Source of the DNA: Lachnospiraceae bacterium
GTDB lineage: Bacteria > Bacillota > Clostridia > Lachnospirales > Lachnospiraceae
DNA: 64,000 nucleotides
Reading direction: 5' to 3'
NCBI GenBank assembly: GCA_910574865.1
Contig: CAJTDN010000004.1
Coordinates: forward strand, 214,219 to 278,218
The notes beneath the pieces are model-generated. The model was given only the letters and a program-made list of their open reading frames with translations. It ran no database searches and had not been told where the DNA came from. Shown piece after piece: positions 50,890 through 58,421 of this stretch. Every line of letters starts with the position of its first letter. The first letter of the stretch is position 1. The translations under genes and the position numbers were made by a program.

Positions 50890-51300
50890 ATGAACCACCA
50901 GCAGAAGTCTGAACGTGACGAGCTGCGAGCCAGATTTACAGTTTGGCTGGAAACTACAGTTTACCGTGCCAGACTCAAATATTTGGAACGGGAGAAACCC
51001 AAGGTAGATACAGTTTCAATTGAGGAATTACCAGAGAGCGCTTTATCTGTTCTTGAACAAACCTCACATTGTGGAATATCAGGATCTGCTTTTGATTTTG
51101 AAGAGGAACGGTTGGCAGAGGCGTTTGCAAAACTGCCAATAAAACGGCAGGAGATACTGACAATGCTGTTTGTGGAGGAGCGAAAACCGGAGGAAATTGC
51201 CCGGCTATTAAATTGTTCTCCGCAGCATGTTTACGACCAGCGTTATCAGGCATTGAAGAAGCTGCGCATAGCATTGACAAAGGACGGTGATAAATTTTGA
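50890..51300 (+). CDS. Sigma-70 region 4-like regulator
   Basis: A 136-residue product with AGGAGG upstream. Residues about 70-130 form a sigma region 4 helix-turn-helix (LPIKRQEILTMLFVEERKPE, EIARLLNCSPQHVYDQRYQ); no region 2 is present. It corresponds to the small sigma-like protein found near the regulatory end of Tn916-type elements. The next gene starts within its stop codon, so the two are coupled. Confidence 0.78.
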   Translation: MNHQQKSERDELRARFTVWLETTVYRARLKYLEREKPKVDTVSIEELPESALSVLEQTSHCGISGSAFDFEEERLAEAFAKLPIKRQEILTMLFVEERKPEEIARLLNCSPQHVYDQRYQALKKLRIALTKDGDKF

Positions 51301-51488
51301 ATCGCATAGAATTTGAAAAGATGCTTCAGGCGGCAGTTTCCGGCAGTCATGAGGCTCTGGAGCAACTATTTTTGCTGTATGCACCGTTAATTGATAAACA
51401 TAGTAAAATTGACGGTCAGATAGATGAAGATTTAAGACAGTATCTATTGATACATATCGCGCTCAATATTTCAAAATTTGTCATTTAG
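51297..51488 (+). CDS. Conjugative-transposon-like HTH protein
   Basis: TTG start overlapping the previous stop; 63 residues. Matches the helix-turn-helix family seen as Tn916 ORF8 (FEKMLQAAVSGSHEALEQLF, then DGQIDEDLRQYLLIHIALNI). It is usually paired with the sigma-like protein, as here. Confidence 0.75.
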   Translation: MNRIEFEKMLQAAVSGSHEALEQLFLLYAPLIDKHSKIDGQIDEDLRQYLLIHIALNISKFVI

Positions 51489-51494
51489 GCGAAG

Positions 51495-51523
51495 ACGGTC
51501 TCAGGTTTTTCTGAGGCCGTTTT
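51495..51523 (+). terminator. Terminator after the regulator pair
   Basis: ACGGTCTCAG / CTGAGGCCGT with a G-U wobble, a 6-base loop and a TTT tail, seven bases past the stop codon. Confidence 0.75.
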
Positions 51524-51866
51524 CATGTTTTTATAAATTCTGTTCGAGATTTGAGAGATGATGAGGCTTTTTATAGGTAAAGGCATCCCCATGCCATGGC
51601 ACCTTGACAACTTCATAGCTTCCAACTCTACGTTCCCGAACCGAGAAGCGGCTATCCGTTTGTGTGGCGAGCAAAACCATGAGCACTGATATACGGGCGG
51701 CACCCGTATAACGCAATGATCCGGCCGGGGATAATGATACTTCCGTAATTCGCGGCCCGGCCATAAGGCAGGCGGGGAGATGAGATATCTATGGATCTGC
51801 AGCCACAGACGGAGAAGGAGGCGGTTATTTTGAAATAAATTATTTTTTATAGTAAGGAGGCTGATT
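51524..51866. other. Gene-free structured stretch before the excisionase-like gene
   Basis: 343 bases with no supported gene. Two strong inverted repeats lie at 51690-51762 (separate entry). The rest holds palindromic GCCATGGC (51593-51600) and an AT-rich end (AAATAAATTATTTTTTATAG). An origin of transfer, an untranslated RNA or an Int/Xis control region are all possible. Confidence 0.4.
51690..51762. repeat. Two adjacent inverted repeats
   Basis: TATACGGG / CCCGTATA (51690-51697, 51703-51710) and GGCCGGG / CCCGGCC (51723-51729, 51756-51762) are both perfect. Neighbouring stems of this kind could form a cruciform or folded RNA. Confidence 0.6.
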
Positions 51867-52076
51867 ATGGGCTACAAAAGGAAAGATGTAGAGCAGACGA
51901 AGCAGTATGCAAAAAAGTTTGTGCGCTACAAAGAAGGAGCGGAGAAATACAGCCTTGGACTGACAAAGTTTCAGGAACTCGCAAAGGAGGCAAAGGCTGT
52001 CTATAAGATTGATGGTATTGCTTTAGTTAATTGCGAAATTTTTGAAAAGTTTTTGGAGTCATTCCGAGAATTTTGA
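51867..52076 (+). CDS. Excisionase-like small protein (DUF6462-like)
   Basis: A 69-residue product with AAGGAGG upstream. The layout KFVRYKEGAEKYSLGLTKFQ, then ELAKEAKAVYKIDGIALVNC and EIFEKFLESFREF fits DUF6462/excisionase-like winged-helix proteins encoded just before Tn916-type integrases. It probably binds the element ends and steers the integrase toward excision. Confidence 0.72.
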   Translation: MGYKRKDVEQTKQYAKKFVRYKEGAEKYSLGLTKFQELAKEAKAVYKIDGIALVNCEIFEKFLESFREF

Positions 52077-52131
52077 AGTGGGTGGTGCTTTATGGCTTTT
52101 TTACATAAAGGGACTTTATGTGCTTTAGGGC

Positions 52132-52160
52132 TTGACTTTCTGTCTTACAATAAGTATAAT
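52132..52160 (+). promoter_or_regulatory. Sigma-A promoter for the RHH-integrase unit
   Basis: TTGACT (52132-52137), a 17-base spacer, TATAAT (52155-52160). It reads into the ribbon-helix-helix gene and the integrase. Confidence 0.8.
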
Positions 52161-52183
52161 AAAATACATGTGGAGGTAGCGGT

Positions 52184-52354
52184 ATGACGAAAATGGGTAG
52201 ACCGAAGGTGGACAACGCAAAGCGTAAATCCATTACGGTTCGGTTATCAGACAAAACCTATGATGAGTTGACCAGGTATGCTGCTGAACACAAGATGACA
52301 AAGACAGAGGTTGCCCTGCGAAGTTTGGAAGAGTATTTGTCCAAGCAAAAATAA
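52184..52354 (+). CDS. Small ribbon-helix-helix protein
   Basis: A 56-residue protein beginning MTKMGRPKVDNAKRKSITVR, with LSDKTYDELTRYAAEHKM and TKTEVALRSLEEYLSKQK: the MetJ/Arc-like ribbon (KSITVRLS) and two helices. GGAGG precedes the ATG by nine bases. It lies between the excisionase-like gene and the integrase under a strong promoter. It probably regulates int or acts in the intasome. Confidence 0.7.
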   Translation: MTKMGRPKVDNAKRKSITVRLSDKTYDELTRYAAEHKMTKTEVALRSLEEYLSKQK

Positions 52355-52396
52355 GTGCTGTGAGTCCCTTCTTCATTATTGAAGGAGGTAACAGAC

Positions 52397-53629
52397 ATGG
52401 CAAAGACACGGAAAGATGAGCGGGGAAGAGCACTCAGGAAAGGAGAAGTACAGAGGGCATCAGACAAGCGGTATATGTACACCTATACGGATCCATTGGG
52501 CAGGCGTAGGTCCATATACGCGCAGGATTTGGCAACGCTTCGAGAAAAAGAAAAGCAGCTGATGAAGGATCAATTGGATGGTTTGGATCTGTATGTTGCA
52601 GGTAAGGCCACCATAAATGATACCTATGATCGGTATATCTCTACGAAGTATGATTTGCGGGCGACTACACGCAGCAATTACGATTACATGTATAATCGCT
52701 TTGTCAGACATACTTTCGGTAAGAAGAAAATCGCAGACATTAAGTATTCGGACGTACTCCAGTTTTACTGCTACTTGCTTAAAAAGGAAAAGTTATCGTT
52801 AGGGACGCTGGACTCAGTTCATACCCTGCTTCATCCGACATTCCAATTGGCGGTTCGAGATGAAATCATTCGGAAAAATCCGTCAGACGGAGTTATGAAG
52901 GAAGTCAGCAAGAAGGCAGATAAGACAAGAGGCGTGAGACATGCTTTAACGAGAGAGCAGCAAAGAGCATTTATGGAGTATATTTCCAATCACCCAGTGT
53001 ATTATCATTGGTGGCCGTTATTTACGGTTTTGCTTGGAACTGGCTGCCGAATTGGAGAAGCACTGGGACTTCGATGGGATGATCTTGATTTTGATAATCG
53101 GATTCTGAGTATTAATCACAGTCTGGTTTATTACCCAGTTGGAGAATCGAGAAAGTCTGTTCTGCGGATATCAAAGCCGAAAACGGAGGCCGGTATCAGA
53201 ACGATCCCTATGCTTGATATTGTACGTGATGCTTTTCACATGGAGCACGAGGAGCAGGAAGAAACAGGATTCAACGAGACCGAGATTGATGGAATGACTG
53301 GTTTTGTATTTGTCAATCGTTTTGGCTCAGTTTTAAATCCGCAGGCTGTGAATCGTACTATCAAGCGAATTATCAGTGGGTATAATGCGGAAGAGGTTAT
53401 CAATGCTAAGCGTGAGCGGCGAGAGCCGATTATTCTTCCAGATTTCTCCTGTCATCACTTGAGGCATACCTTTTGTACAAGACTCTGTGAGCATGAAACA
53501 AATTTAAAAGTGATTCAGGCAATTATGGGCCATCGGAATATCGAAACGACGATGGATATCTATGCCGAGGCCACTGATCAAAAGAAGCAAGAATCTTTTG
53601 AAAACTTATCAAAATTGGACATCTTTTAG
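52397..53629 (+). CDS. int: Tn916-type tyrosine integrase
   Basis: The ATG at 52397 is nine bases after GGAGG; 410 residues. An N-terminal arm-binding domain (RYMYTYTDPLGRRRSIYAQD) is followed by a core-binding domain and the catalytic domain with Arg218 (GTGCRIGEALGLRW), HHLRH (353-357), GHRNIET and the nucleophile Tyr389 (MDIYAEA). The layout is that of Tn916/Tn1545 integrase. It integrates and excises the backbone element. Its position marks the right end of that element; repeats downstream are likely its arm sites. Confidence 0.94.
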   Translation: MAKTRKDERGRALRKGEVQRASDKRYMYTYTDPLGRRRSIYAQDLATLREKEKQLMKDQLDGLDLYVAGKATINDTYDRYISTKYDLRATTRSNYDYMYNRFVRHTFGKKKIADIKYSDVLQFYCYLLKKEKLSLGTLDSVHTLLHPTFQLAVRDEIIRKNPSDGVMKEVSKKADKTRGVRHALTREQQRAFMEYISNHPVYYHWWPLFTVLLGTGCRIGEALGLRWDDLDFDNRILSINHSLVYYPVGESRKSVLRISKPKTEAGIRTIPMLDIVRDAFHMEHEEQEETGFNETEIDGMTGFVFVNRFGSVLNPQAVNRTIKRIISGYNAEEVINAKRERREPIILPDFSCHHLRHTFCTRLCEHETNLKVIQAIMGHRNIETTMDIYAEATDQKKQESFENLSKLDIF

Positions 53630-53652
53630 GAAGGGTTCTCAGCGTGAGAAGC

Positions 53653-53889
53653 TGACAACAAACTTTCTGCGAAGACAACAGTTTGACAACAATTTTCTTT
53701 TTTCCCTGATGTAATACGAAGCATTGTGAAGAATGGGGAAGCAAGGAAATGAAAGGATTTGAACCGATATGATGGCATGTAAGTTGGGTGGAAAACTTTT
53801 CCCGACAATGAAAACGCTTGGCGGAAAAGACCAGTAAAATCAAGGGTTTGCGGACTTAAAGACAGTATGGTACGACAAGAGTACGACAA
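53653..53889. repeat. Candidate integrase arm-site repeats at element end
   Basis: TGACAACA (53653, 53684) with a variant AGACAACA (53673), and GTACGACAA (53870, 53881), with GTACGATAA at 53960. In each cluster a pair is spaced 11 bases, about one helical turn. Short tandem repeats just outside int are the usual arm sites for Tn916-type integrases. The core crossover site was not identified. Bases 53630-54049 carry no gene. Confidence 0.5.
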
Positions 53890-53966
53890 AATAAACTCTC
53901 TTAACGGGTTAAAATAAATGATTTTAAATTAAACTCGTGTCAGTTCAAGTTAATATTTTGTACGAT

Positions 53967-54009
53967 AAGGACATTTTTCTAAAAGAAAATTTTAGGGAAG
54001 TGTCCTTTT
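53967..54009 (+). terminator. Terminator at the junction with the second element
   Basis: AAGGACATTTTT...CTAAAA pairs with TTTTAG...GGAAGTGTCCTT, followed by TTTTG. It separates the integrase region from the next unit. Confidence 0.6.
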
Positions 54010-54049
54010 GTTATGGTCAAAAACAAAATAAGAAATGGAGGAAATGAAC

Positions 54050-54511
54050 ATGAGTAGTACAGCGTTAGGAGCAGAGAAAGCGATTATTTTTATCAGCGAT
54101 GCACATGAAAAATTCTACTACGAAAAATTGAAAGAGGTCAGGTATCAGGACGTGTACCACAAAGCACTTGTATATTGTCTTGGTATCAGCGATGACACAA
54201 GAAGAAATATCAAAAGTATTTATGATTTTAAGATAGGCTGCGTGAAAACGGAGTGCCTGCATGAAGGCTGGCAGACCAGCGGGAGCGTGAGAGTGGTCAG
54301 GATGGCGTTTAACCTTTACTGTAACGGTACGCCGAGCGTCTTTGACTATGATGATGCGGGGGAACAGGTGGACGAGTGCAGACGGTACACAGTGGAAGAA
54401 CTGTTCTGCTGTGCCTATGCGCCCTATTTTTGGCAGGCGATACAGATTCGGTATCCGGAATACGCAACGTATAACCACGATCTGTACGCCATGTTCGGAG
54501 GACGGGACTGA
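54050..54511 (+). CDS. DUF6075 family protein of a second conjugative element
   Basis: ATG 54050 is eight bases after GGAGG; 153 residues. The protein (MSSTALGAEKAIIFISDAHE; EKFYYEKLKEVRYQDVYHKA) fits DUF6075, a family typical of Tn1549/CTn-type elements near their start, and also carries ALVYCLGISDDTRRNIKSIY. The function is unknown. It and the two genes after it are the opening genes of a different element than the backbone. Confidence 0.7.
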   Translation: MSSTALGAEKAIIFISDAHEKFYYEKLKEVRYQDVYHKALVYCLGISDDTRRNIKSIYDFKIGCVKTECLHEGWQTSGSVRVVRMAFNLYCNGTPSVFDYDDAGEQVDECRRYTVEELFCCAYAPYFWQAIQIRYPEYATYNHDLYAMFGGRD

Positions 54512-54690
54512 TGTTAAAGGTTAGGCTTATGGGAACGAAGAACGATATTAAGTGGTTCGGGAAGATTTTACAGAGGAACCCGAAAATCGAAGTGACGGAG
54601 TTTTCCGATATGTTCCCAAACAAAGGGACAAAGAAATATTACCGGACTTATGTGGAAGTCAGGAAAAGCAACGTAAAAGAAAACCAGTAG
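54511..54690 (+). CDS. Small unknown protein of the second element
   Basis: A 59-residue product (MLKVRLMGTKNDIKWFGKIL, then FSDMFPNKGTKKYYRTYVEV). Its ATG touches the previous stop, and GGAGG lies upstream. Similar small proteins lie between DUF6075 and parA in Tn1549-like elements. No function known. Confidence 0.6.
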   Translation: MLKVRLMGTKNDIKWFGKILQRNPKIEVTEFSDMFPNKGTKKYYRTYVEVRKSNVKENQ

Positions 54691-54709
54691 AATAAAAGGA
54701 GAACCAATC

Positions 54710-54754
54710 ATGTGTAAAATAATCGCAATCGCAAACCAGAAAGGCGGTGTGGGT
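54710..54754 (+). pseudogene. ParA 5' fragment, left of RIT element
   Basis: Encodes MCKIIAIANQKGGVG, the N terminus and Walker A start of a ParA ATPase, with AAAAGGA upstream. The reading stops being ParA exactly where the RIT element begins (GGTGTGGGT then TATGGCAAG). The rest of this gene is not on the other side in the expected orientation. Confidence 0.8.
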
Positions 54755-54849
54755 TATGGCAAGTAAGCTATTATGGAAAGTACAGCTCATTCGATGCTGT
54801 ATTTCAGACAAATGAGCCGCATCTTACTTTCCATAATCAATCGTACCTG

Positions 54850-55863
54850 CTACAGGGATTTGAGCCAGTCGAGAAGATCTTTATCCTTTTTCCAGGACGG
54901 AAGTTCTTCGCTGGCTGGACTGTCGTAGGCTTCCATCAATGCCTTGCGCTTCATCTTTTCATCAGCCCGGGCATAAATTTCGGTTGTTGAAATATCCGCA
55001 TGCCCTAGAAGGTCCCGGATGTATACCAGGTTTACTCCTGCCTGAAGCAGATGCATCGCTTTACTGTGGCGGAGCCAATGGGGAGTAATCTCATCAGAAA
55101 TATCAGCGACTCCATTGAACTGTGCGCTTCTGGCATATTTTTTGAGGATGTCCGTTACGCCGGCTCTTGTAAGCGGTTTGTTGCTGCGGTTGGTAAATAA
55201 ATAATTCGTATTGTACACCGGTGCATTCAAGCCTGCATTTTTAATGTATTGTTTCAACAGTTCCCCTGTGGGCTTCATCACCGGGACGATACGGCTTTTT
55301 TCGCCTTTTCCAGTTAATGTTACCGTTACGATTTCATTTAACGATATATCACCGATTTTCAGGTCGATCAGTTCCTGTACCCTTGCTCCTGTGTCATAAA
55401 GCAGTGACATCAGAACAGCATCCCTTCTGCCGTGCGCAGTTTTCCTGTCTGGCTGCTCTAGAAGACCTTTGACAGCGTCCAGAGGGAGATACATCAGCGG
55501 AGGCCGTTCTGTCTTTTTCATCGGAATAGCCAGAACTTTCTGTGCCTGTTCAATGTACTGCGGGGCTTCAACGATTAGAAAACTGAAAAAAGAGTGGATA
55601 GCGGCCAGCCTTTGGTTTCTTGTCGCGGCTTTGCAATGCCGGGATTCTTCCAGCCATGCCAGAAAACGGAGGACGAAGTCCCTGTCAATGCGGGAAATAC
55701 ACAGCTTATCCGGAGGAATCTTTTCGCAGTCCCGGCTGTATTCCAATACAAGGGAGAACGCATCCCGGTAGGAAATCTGGGAATTACGTTTCATGCCCCT
55801 CTGTCCCGGAAGATAAACAGCCAGAAACTGCGTCAGATACCGTGCGAAATCAGTTTCTTTCAT
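54850..55863 (-). CDS. Tyrosine recombinase, third of RIT trio
   Basis: Start ATG 55863 (MKETDFARYLTQFLAVYLPG) behind GGAGGTGG; 337 residues. SAM-like N-terminal domain, then catalytic residues in DTGARVQELIDLK (Arg), HWLRHSKAMHL and GHADISTTEIYARAD (Tyr). It overlaps the second recombinase by 14 bases. Members of such trios are thought to act together in transposition of the RIT unit. Confidence 0.85.
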   Translation of the reverse strand: MKETDFARYLTQFLAVYLPGQRGMKRNSQISYRDAFSLVLEYSRDCEKIPPDKLCISRIDRDFVLRFLAWLEESRHCKAATRNQRLAAIHSFFSFLIVEAPQYIEQAQKVLAIPMKKTERPPLMYLPLDAVKGLLEQPDRKTAHGRRDAVLMSLLYDTGARVQELIDLKIGDISLNEIVTVTLTGKGEKSRIVPVMKPTGELLKQYIKNAGLNAPVYNTNYLFTNRSNKPLTRAGVTDILKKYARSAQFNGVADISDEITPHWLRHSKAMHLLQAGVNLVYIRDLLGHADISTTEIYARADEKMKRKALMEAYDSPASEELPSWKKDKDLLDWLKSL

Positions 55864-56836
55864 GTTCCACCTCCGGAATGACATAGGCACTGTAAGTTTC
55901 CGCCTTTCTTAATAAATCCGGGTACACCTCAGCGGTAAGACGCAGGTAACGCGCAGTCGAGCGGATGCCCTGGTGGCCCATATAGGTTGAAAGGATTGGC
56001 ATCATTGCCGCCAGGTCAGCTCCTTCAGCCACCCATTTCTGGAGGACATGGACCGCGAATGTATGCCGGATGTCATGAAGCCTTGGCCCCATACCTTTGC
56101 CGCCATGTGAAATGCCAGCTGCCATCAGGTATCTGCGGAAACGCTGGTAGACAGTCATCGGGCTGATCATCGTCCTGTCAGGAGCAGGAAAAAAGAAGTC
56201 TGTATCCTTTTCCCACCAGGTATTTTCCGCATAAGAAACGCAGGCGGCTTTTACGGAATCAGACAGCGGTATCAGACGGTCCCTGTCCGTTTTTGCCTCC
56301 CTGATGGTCAGAATACCGTTATCAAGATCCACGTCCCTGTACTGAAGTTTCAGCACTTCTGACACGCGCAGCCCGCACCCATAAAGAATACGGAAGATAA
56401 CCGGAAGTGAGCGGTGCATATCCCGGGCGACGGTCTGGGGTTCTGTTTCATCCGCAGCCCTGATGACTGCTTTGATTTCATCATGCGTGAAGATATAGGG
56501 AACAAAAGAACTGTGTCCAAGGCCCTTATGCTCCGGAAGGACATATACATCATACCCAAGGCTGTCGAGATACAGCGCAAACTGGCGCACGCAGGTCAGC
56601 CTGTGGGAACGGCTTTTGGCAGCCTCGTTTTCCCTTGGTGCTGTGAATGCCTCCGCCAGGCTGCGGGTTATTTTAATTTCGTTGGTTCCGAACTCGGTGG
56701 CAAACCGGCAGAAGCGGGCAAGACACTTTGGCTCCCCTTCATACTTGAATCCCAGGCTTCTCTTGTAGTCCACAAAGTCATTGGCTGCTTCGGCAAAAAT
56801 GCCTGTCATTTCAGGTTTTTTTCGTTTTCCGGACAT
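55850..56836 (-). CDS. Tyrosine recombinase, second of RIT trio
   Basis: Start ATG 56836 (MSGKRKKPEMTGIF), preceded by GGAGG; 328 residues. Catalytic residues lie in YGCGLRVSEVLKLQ, RLHDIRHTFAVHVL and GHQGIRSTARYLRL. The upstream stop and this start overlap (TAATG), so translation of the trio is coupled. All key residues are intact. Confidence 0.85.
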   Translation of the reverse strand: MSGKRKKPEMTGIFAEAANDFVDYKRSLGFKYEGEPKCLARFCRFATEFGTNEIKITRSLAEAFTAPRENEAAKSRSHRLTCVRQFALYLDSLGYDVYVLPEHKGLGHSSFVPYIFTHDEIKAVIRAADETEPQTVARDMHRSLPVIFRILYGCGLRVSEVLKLQYRDVDLDNGILTIREAKTDRDRLIPLSDSVKAACVSYAENTWWEKDTDFFFPAPDRTMISPMTVYQRFRRYLMAAGISHGGKGMGPRLHDIRHTFAVHVLQKWVAEGADLAAMMPILSTYMGHQGIRSTARYLRLTAEVYPDLLRKAETYSAYVIPEVEHERN

Positions 56837-58047
56837 TACACGGTCACCTCCAATGCACATTTTTTCAATTCTGCGATGCTGATACGGAGATAGGTCATTG
56901 TGGTTTCCGTGCTGGTATGCCCAAGGATTTCCGAAATCACCGGAAGGGGCACTTCATGTTCCAGAAGGCGGCTTGCCAGGCTGTGGCGCAGGACATGGGA
57001 ACCATGCTTGCGCCCCGCAGTAGGAATGCCGGATCTTTGAAGGTATCTGCAGACCAGTGCGCCTACACATCCCGGCTCAAATCCTGTATATGGCGGCTTC
57101 TGCCTGATAAAAACATGGTCCGAGGCGGTCTGGGGCCTCGCGGTTTTTAAGTAACAGATGATAGCTTCGCCGACATCTTCAAGCAGCGGAAGTTCAAGGG
57201 GGTTCCCCGTTTTCTTCTGGATGATGCGCAGCCTTTCTTTTTCCCAGTCGATGTCTGACATCCTGAGCCCCGCTACGTCACTGCTTCGGAGTCCGAGCCT
57301 CGCAATCAGAAGGATAATGGCATAATCACGCCTGCCACACGGATTTCCCAGATCCACCGACTTAAGAAGCGTGCTCACCTCGTCCGACGTGTAAGATGAC
57401 GGCAGGCGGCTCTGGCGGTTATAGTGGACATTTGGGATCTTTGAAAACAGTTCGTTTTCCATGTAGCTGTTTTCGTAACAGTATTTCAGGTAGTACCGTA
57501 CAGCGCGCATGTTGGCACAGATAGAAGATTTTTCCATTGACCCAATGTACTTAAGGAAACGGTGGACATTCTGGAGCGTGATGCAGCCAGGCGAATGAAT
57601 TCCTTCCCCATCCAGGAAAGCAAAAAAGCGTTCAAGATAAAGAAGGGACAGCTGGTTTGTTTTATCGCTGATGCTGATCTTTTTGCGGTAATCAAGGTAT
57701 TCGTCCGTGCTTTCCTGGAATCCTTCCGGAACCGTATAGGCTTTTTTCGTCACTCCGAAACAAAGGACTATATGACCGGTTCTTTGATAATCAGAGAGGA
57801 AGTTGATGCACCGGCTATAAATAACCGGCCATTTTTTTGCCGCAACCTTCTCTGACATATGGTAATGTTCCTCAAGGAACTGCAGACCGAAATCTATGCT
57901 GAACACATCCGTTTCGTGAATGCGGGCATAGGCCAGCAGCTGTTTTCCAAGCGTTTTAAATATTCGTTGATAATAATCCGAAGCACCGGCCGCCATAAGA
58001 GCCTGGCCTGTTTCAGACACAAGAGTCTGAAGATTAAGTGTTTCCAT
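56836..58047 (-). CDS. Tyrosine recombinase, first of RIT trio
   Basis: A 403-residue protein from ATG 58047 with CGGAGGTAAC upstream. Long helical N-terminal half, then catalytic residues in RLGLRSSDVAGLRM, HVLRHSLASRLL and GHTSTETTMTYLRI. It is the longest of the three and is first in the transcript, as in known RIT elements. Confidence 0.85.
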   Translation of the reverse strand: METLNLQTLVSETGQALMAAGASDYYQRIFKTLGKQLLAYARIHETDVFSIDFGLQFLEEHYHMSEKVAAKKWPVIYSRCINFLSDYQRTGHIVLCFGVTKKAYTVPEGFQESTDEYLDYRKKISISDKTNQLSLLYLERFFAFLDGEGIHSPGCITLQNVHRFLKYIGSMEKSSICANMRAVRYYLKYCYENSYMENELFSKIPNVHYNRQSRLPSSYTSDEVSTLLKSVDLGNPCGRRDYAIILLIARLGLRSSDVAGLRMSDIDWEKERLRIIQKKTGNPLELPLLEDVGEAIICYLKTARPQTASDHVFIRQKPPYTGFEPGCVGALVCRYLQRSGIPTAGRKHGSHVLRHSLASRLLEHEVPLPVISEILGHTSTETTMTYLRISIAELKKCALEVTV

Positions 58048-58180
58048 AATGTAGTTACCTCCGTATATGATTTATTTTACCTATAAATCATTCGGAATTA
58101 TGGAAAGTAAATCAAGAGGGAACCTCCGTATTTAAGGGGACTGTGGATATAAACTTTACATAATATTTAACTTGCCATAA

Positions 58181-58227
58181 CCCACACCTCCCTTTTGGTT
58201 GGCGATGGCGATGATTTGCGTGTTCAA
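58181..58227 (-). pseudogene. ParA 5' fragment, right of RIT element
   Basis: On the minus strand a TTG start behind GAGGTG encodes (M)NTQIIAIANQKGGVG and then runs into the RIT end. It is a different parA from the left fragment: the codons and first residues differ (NTQ versus CK). It points toward the left fragment, which is the wrong orientation for a simple interruption. Confidence 0.78.
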
Positions 58228-58250
58228 GATAATCACCTCGTTTCTTGGTA

Positions 58251-58290
58251 TGAAAAAAGGGAGAATGTGACCGGAATCAACATTCTCCCT
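58251..58290 (-). terminator. Minus-strand terminator upstream of right parA fragment
   Basis: AGGGAGAATG / CATTCTCCCT form a 10-bp stem; on the minus strand T6 follows. It would block or attenuate transcription entering the parA fragment. Confidence 0.7.
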
Positions 58291-58421
58291 TAGAAACGAT
58301 ATGTGATTGTGCAATAATCTGTCTTTTGTGAGGTTAGCTTTTGAGAGCCATCTCGCCGCAAACCCGCATGAATACTGGATTTTTGCCTATTTGCTTTCCC
58401 TTTCCCTTTCCCCAATAACCT

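Larger units (their letters stand above)
54755..58180 (-). mobile_element. RIT element (recombinase in trio)
   Basis: Three overlapping tyrosine recombinase genes on one strand are bracketed by imperfect terminal inverted repeats. Both ends read inward TTATGGCAAGT, then a block ATTATG(G/T)AAAGT (54770-54781; complement 58153-58164), and a second inverted block ACTTTCCATAAT (54826-54837; complement 58097-58108). This is the RIT layout. Both ends sit at the same base of a parA Walker A sequence. Confidence 0.82.

Noticed and set aside
53750..53775. tRNA-like GGATTTGAACC sequence near the integrase end
   Set aside because: It recalls the T-arm end of a tRNA on one strand, but no acceptor, D-arm or anticodon stem could be folded around it. 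No tRNA call is made.
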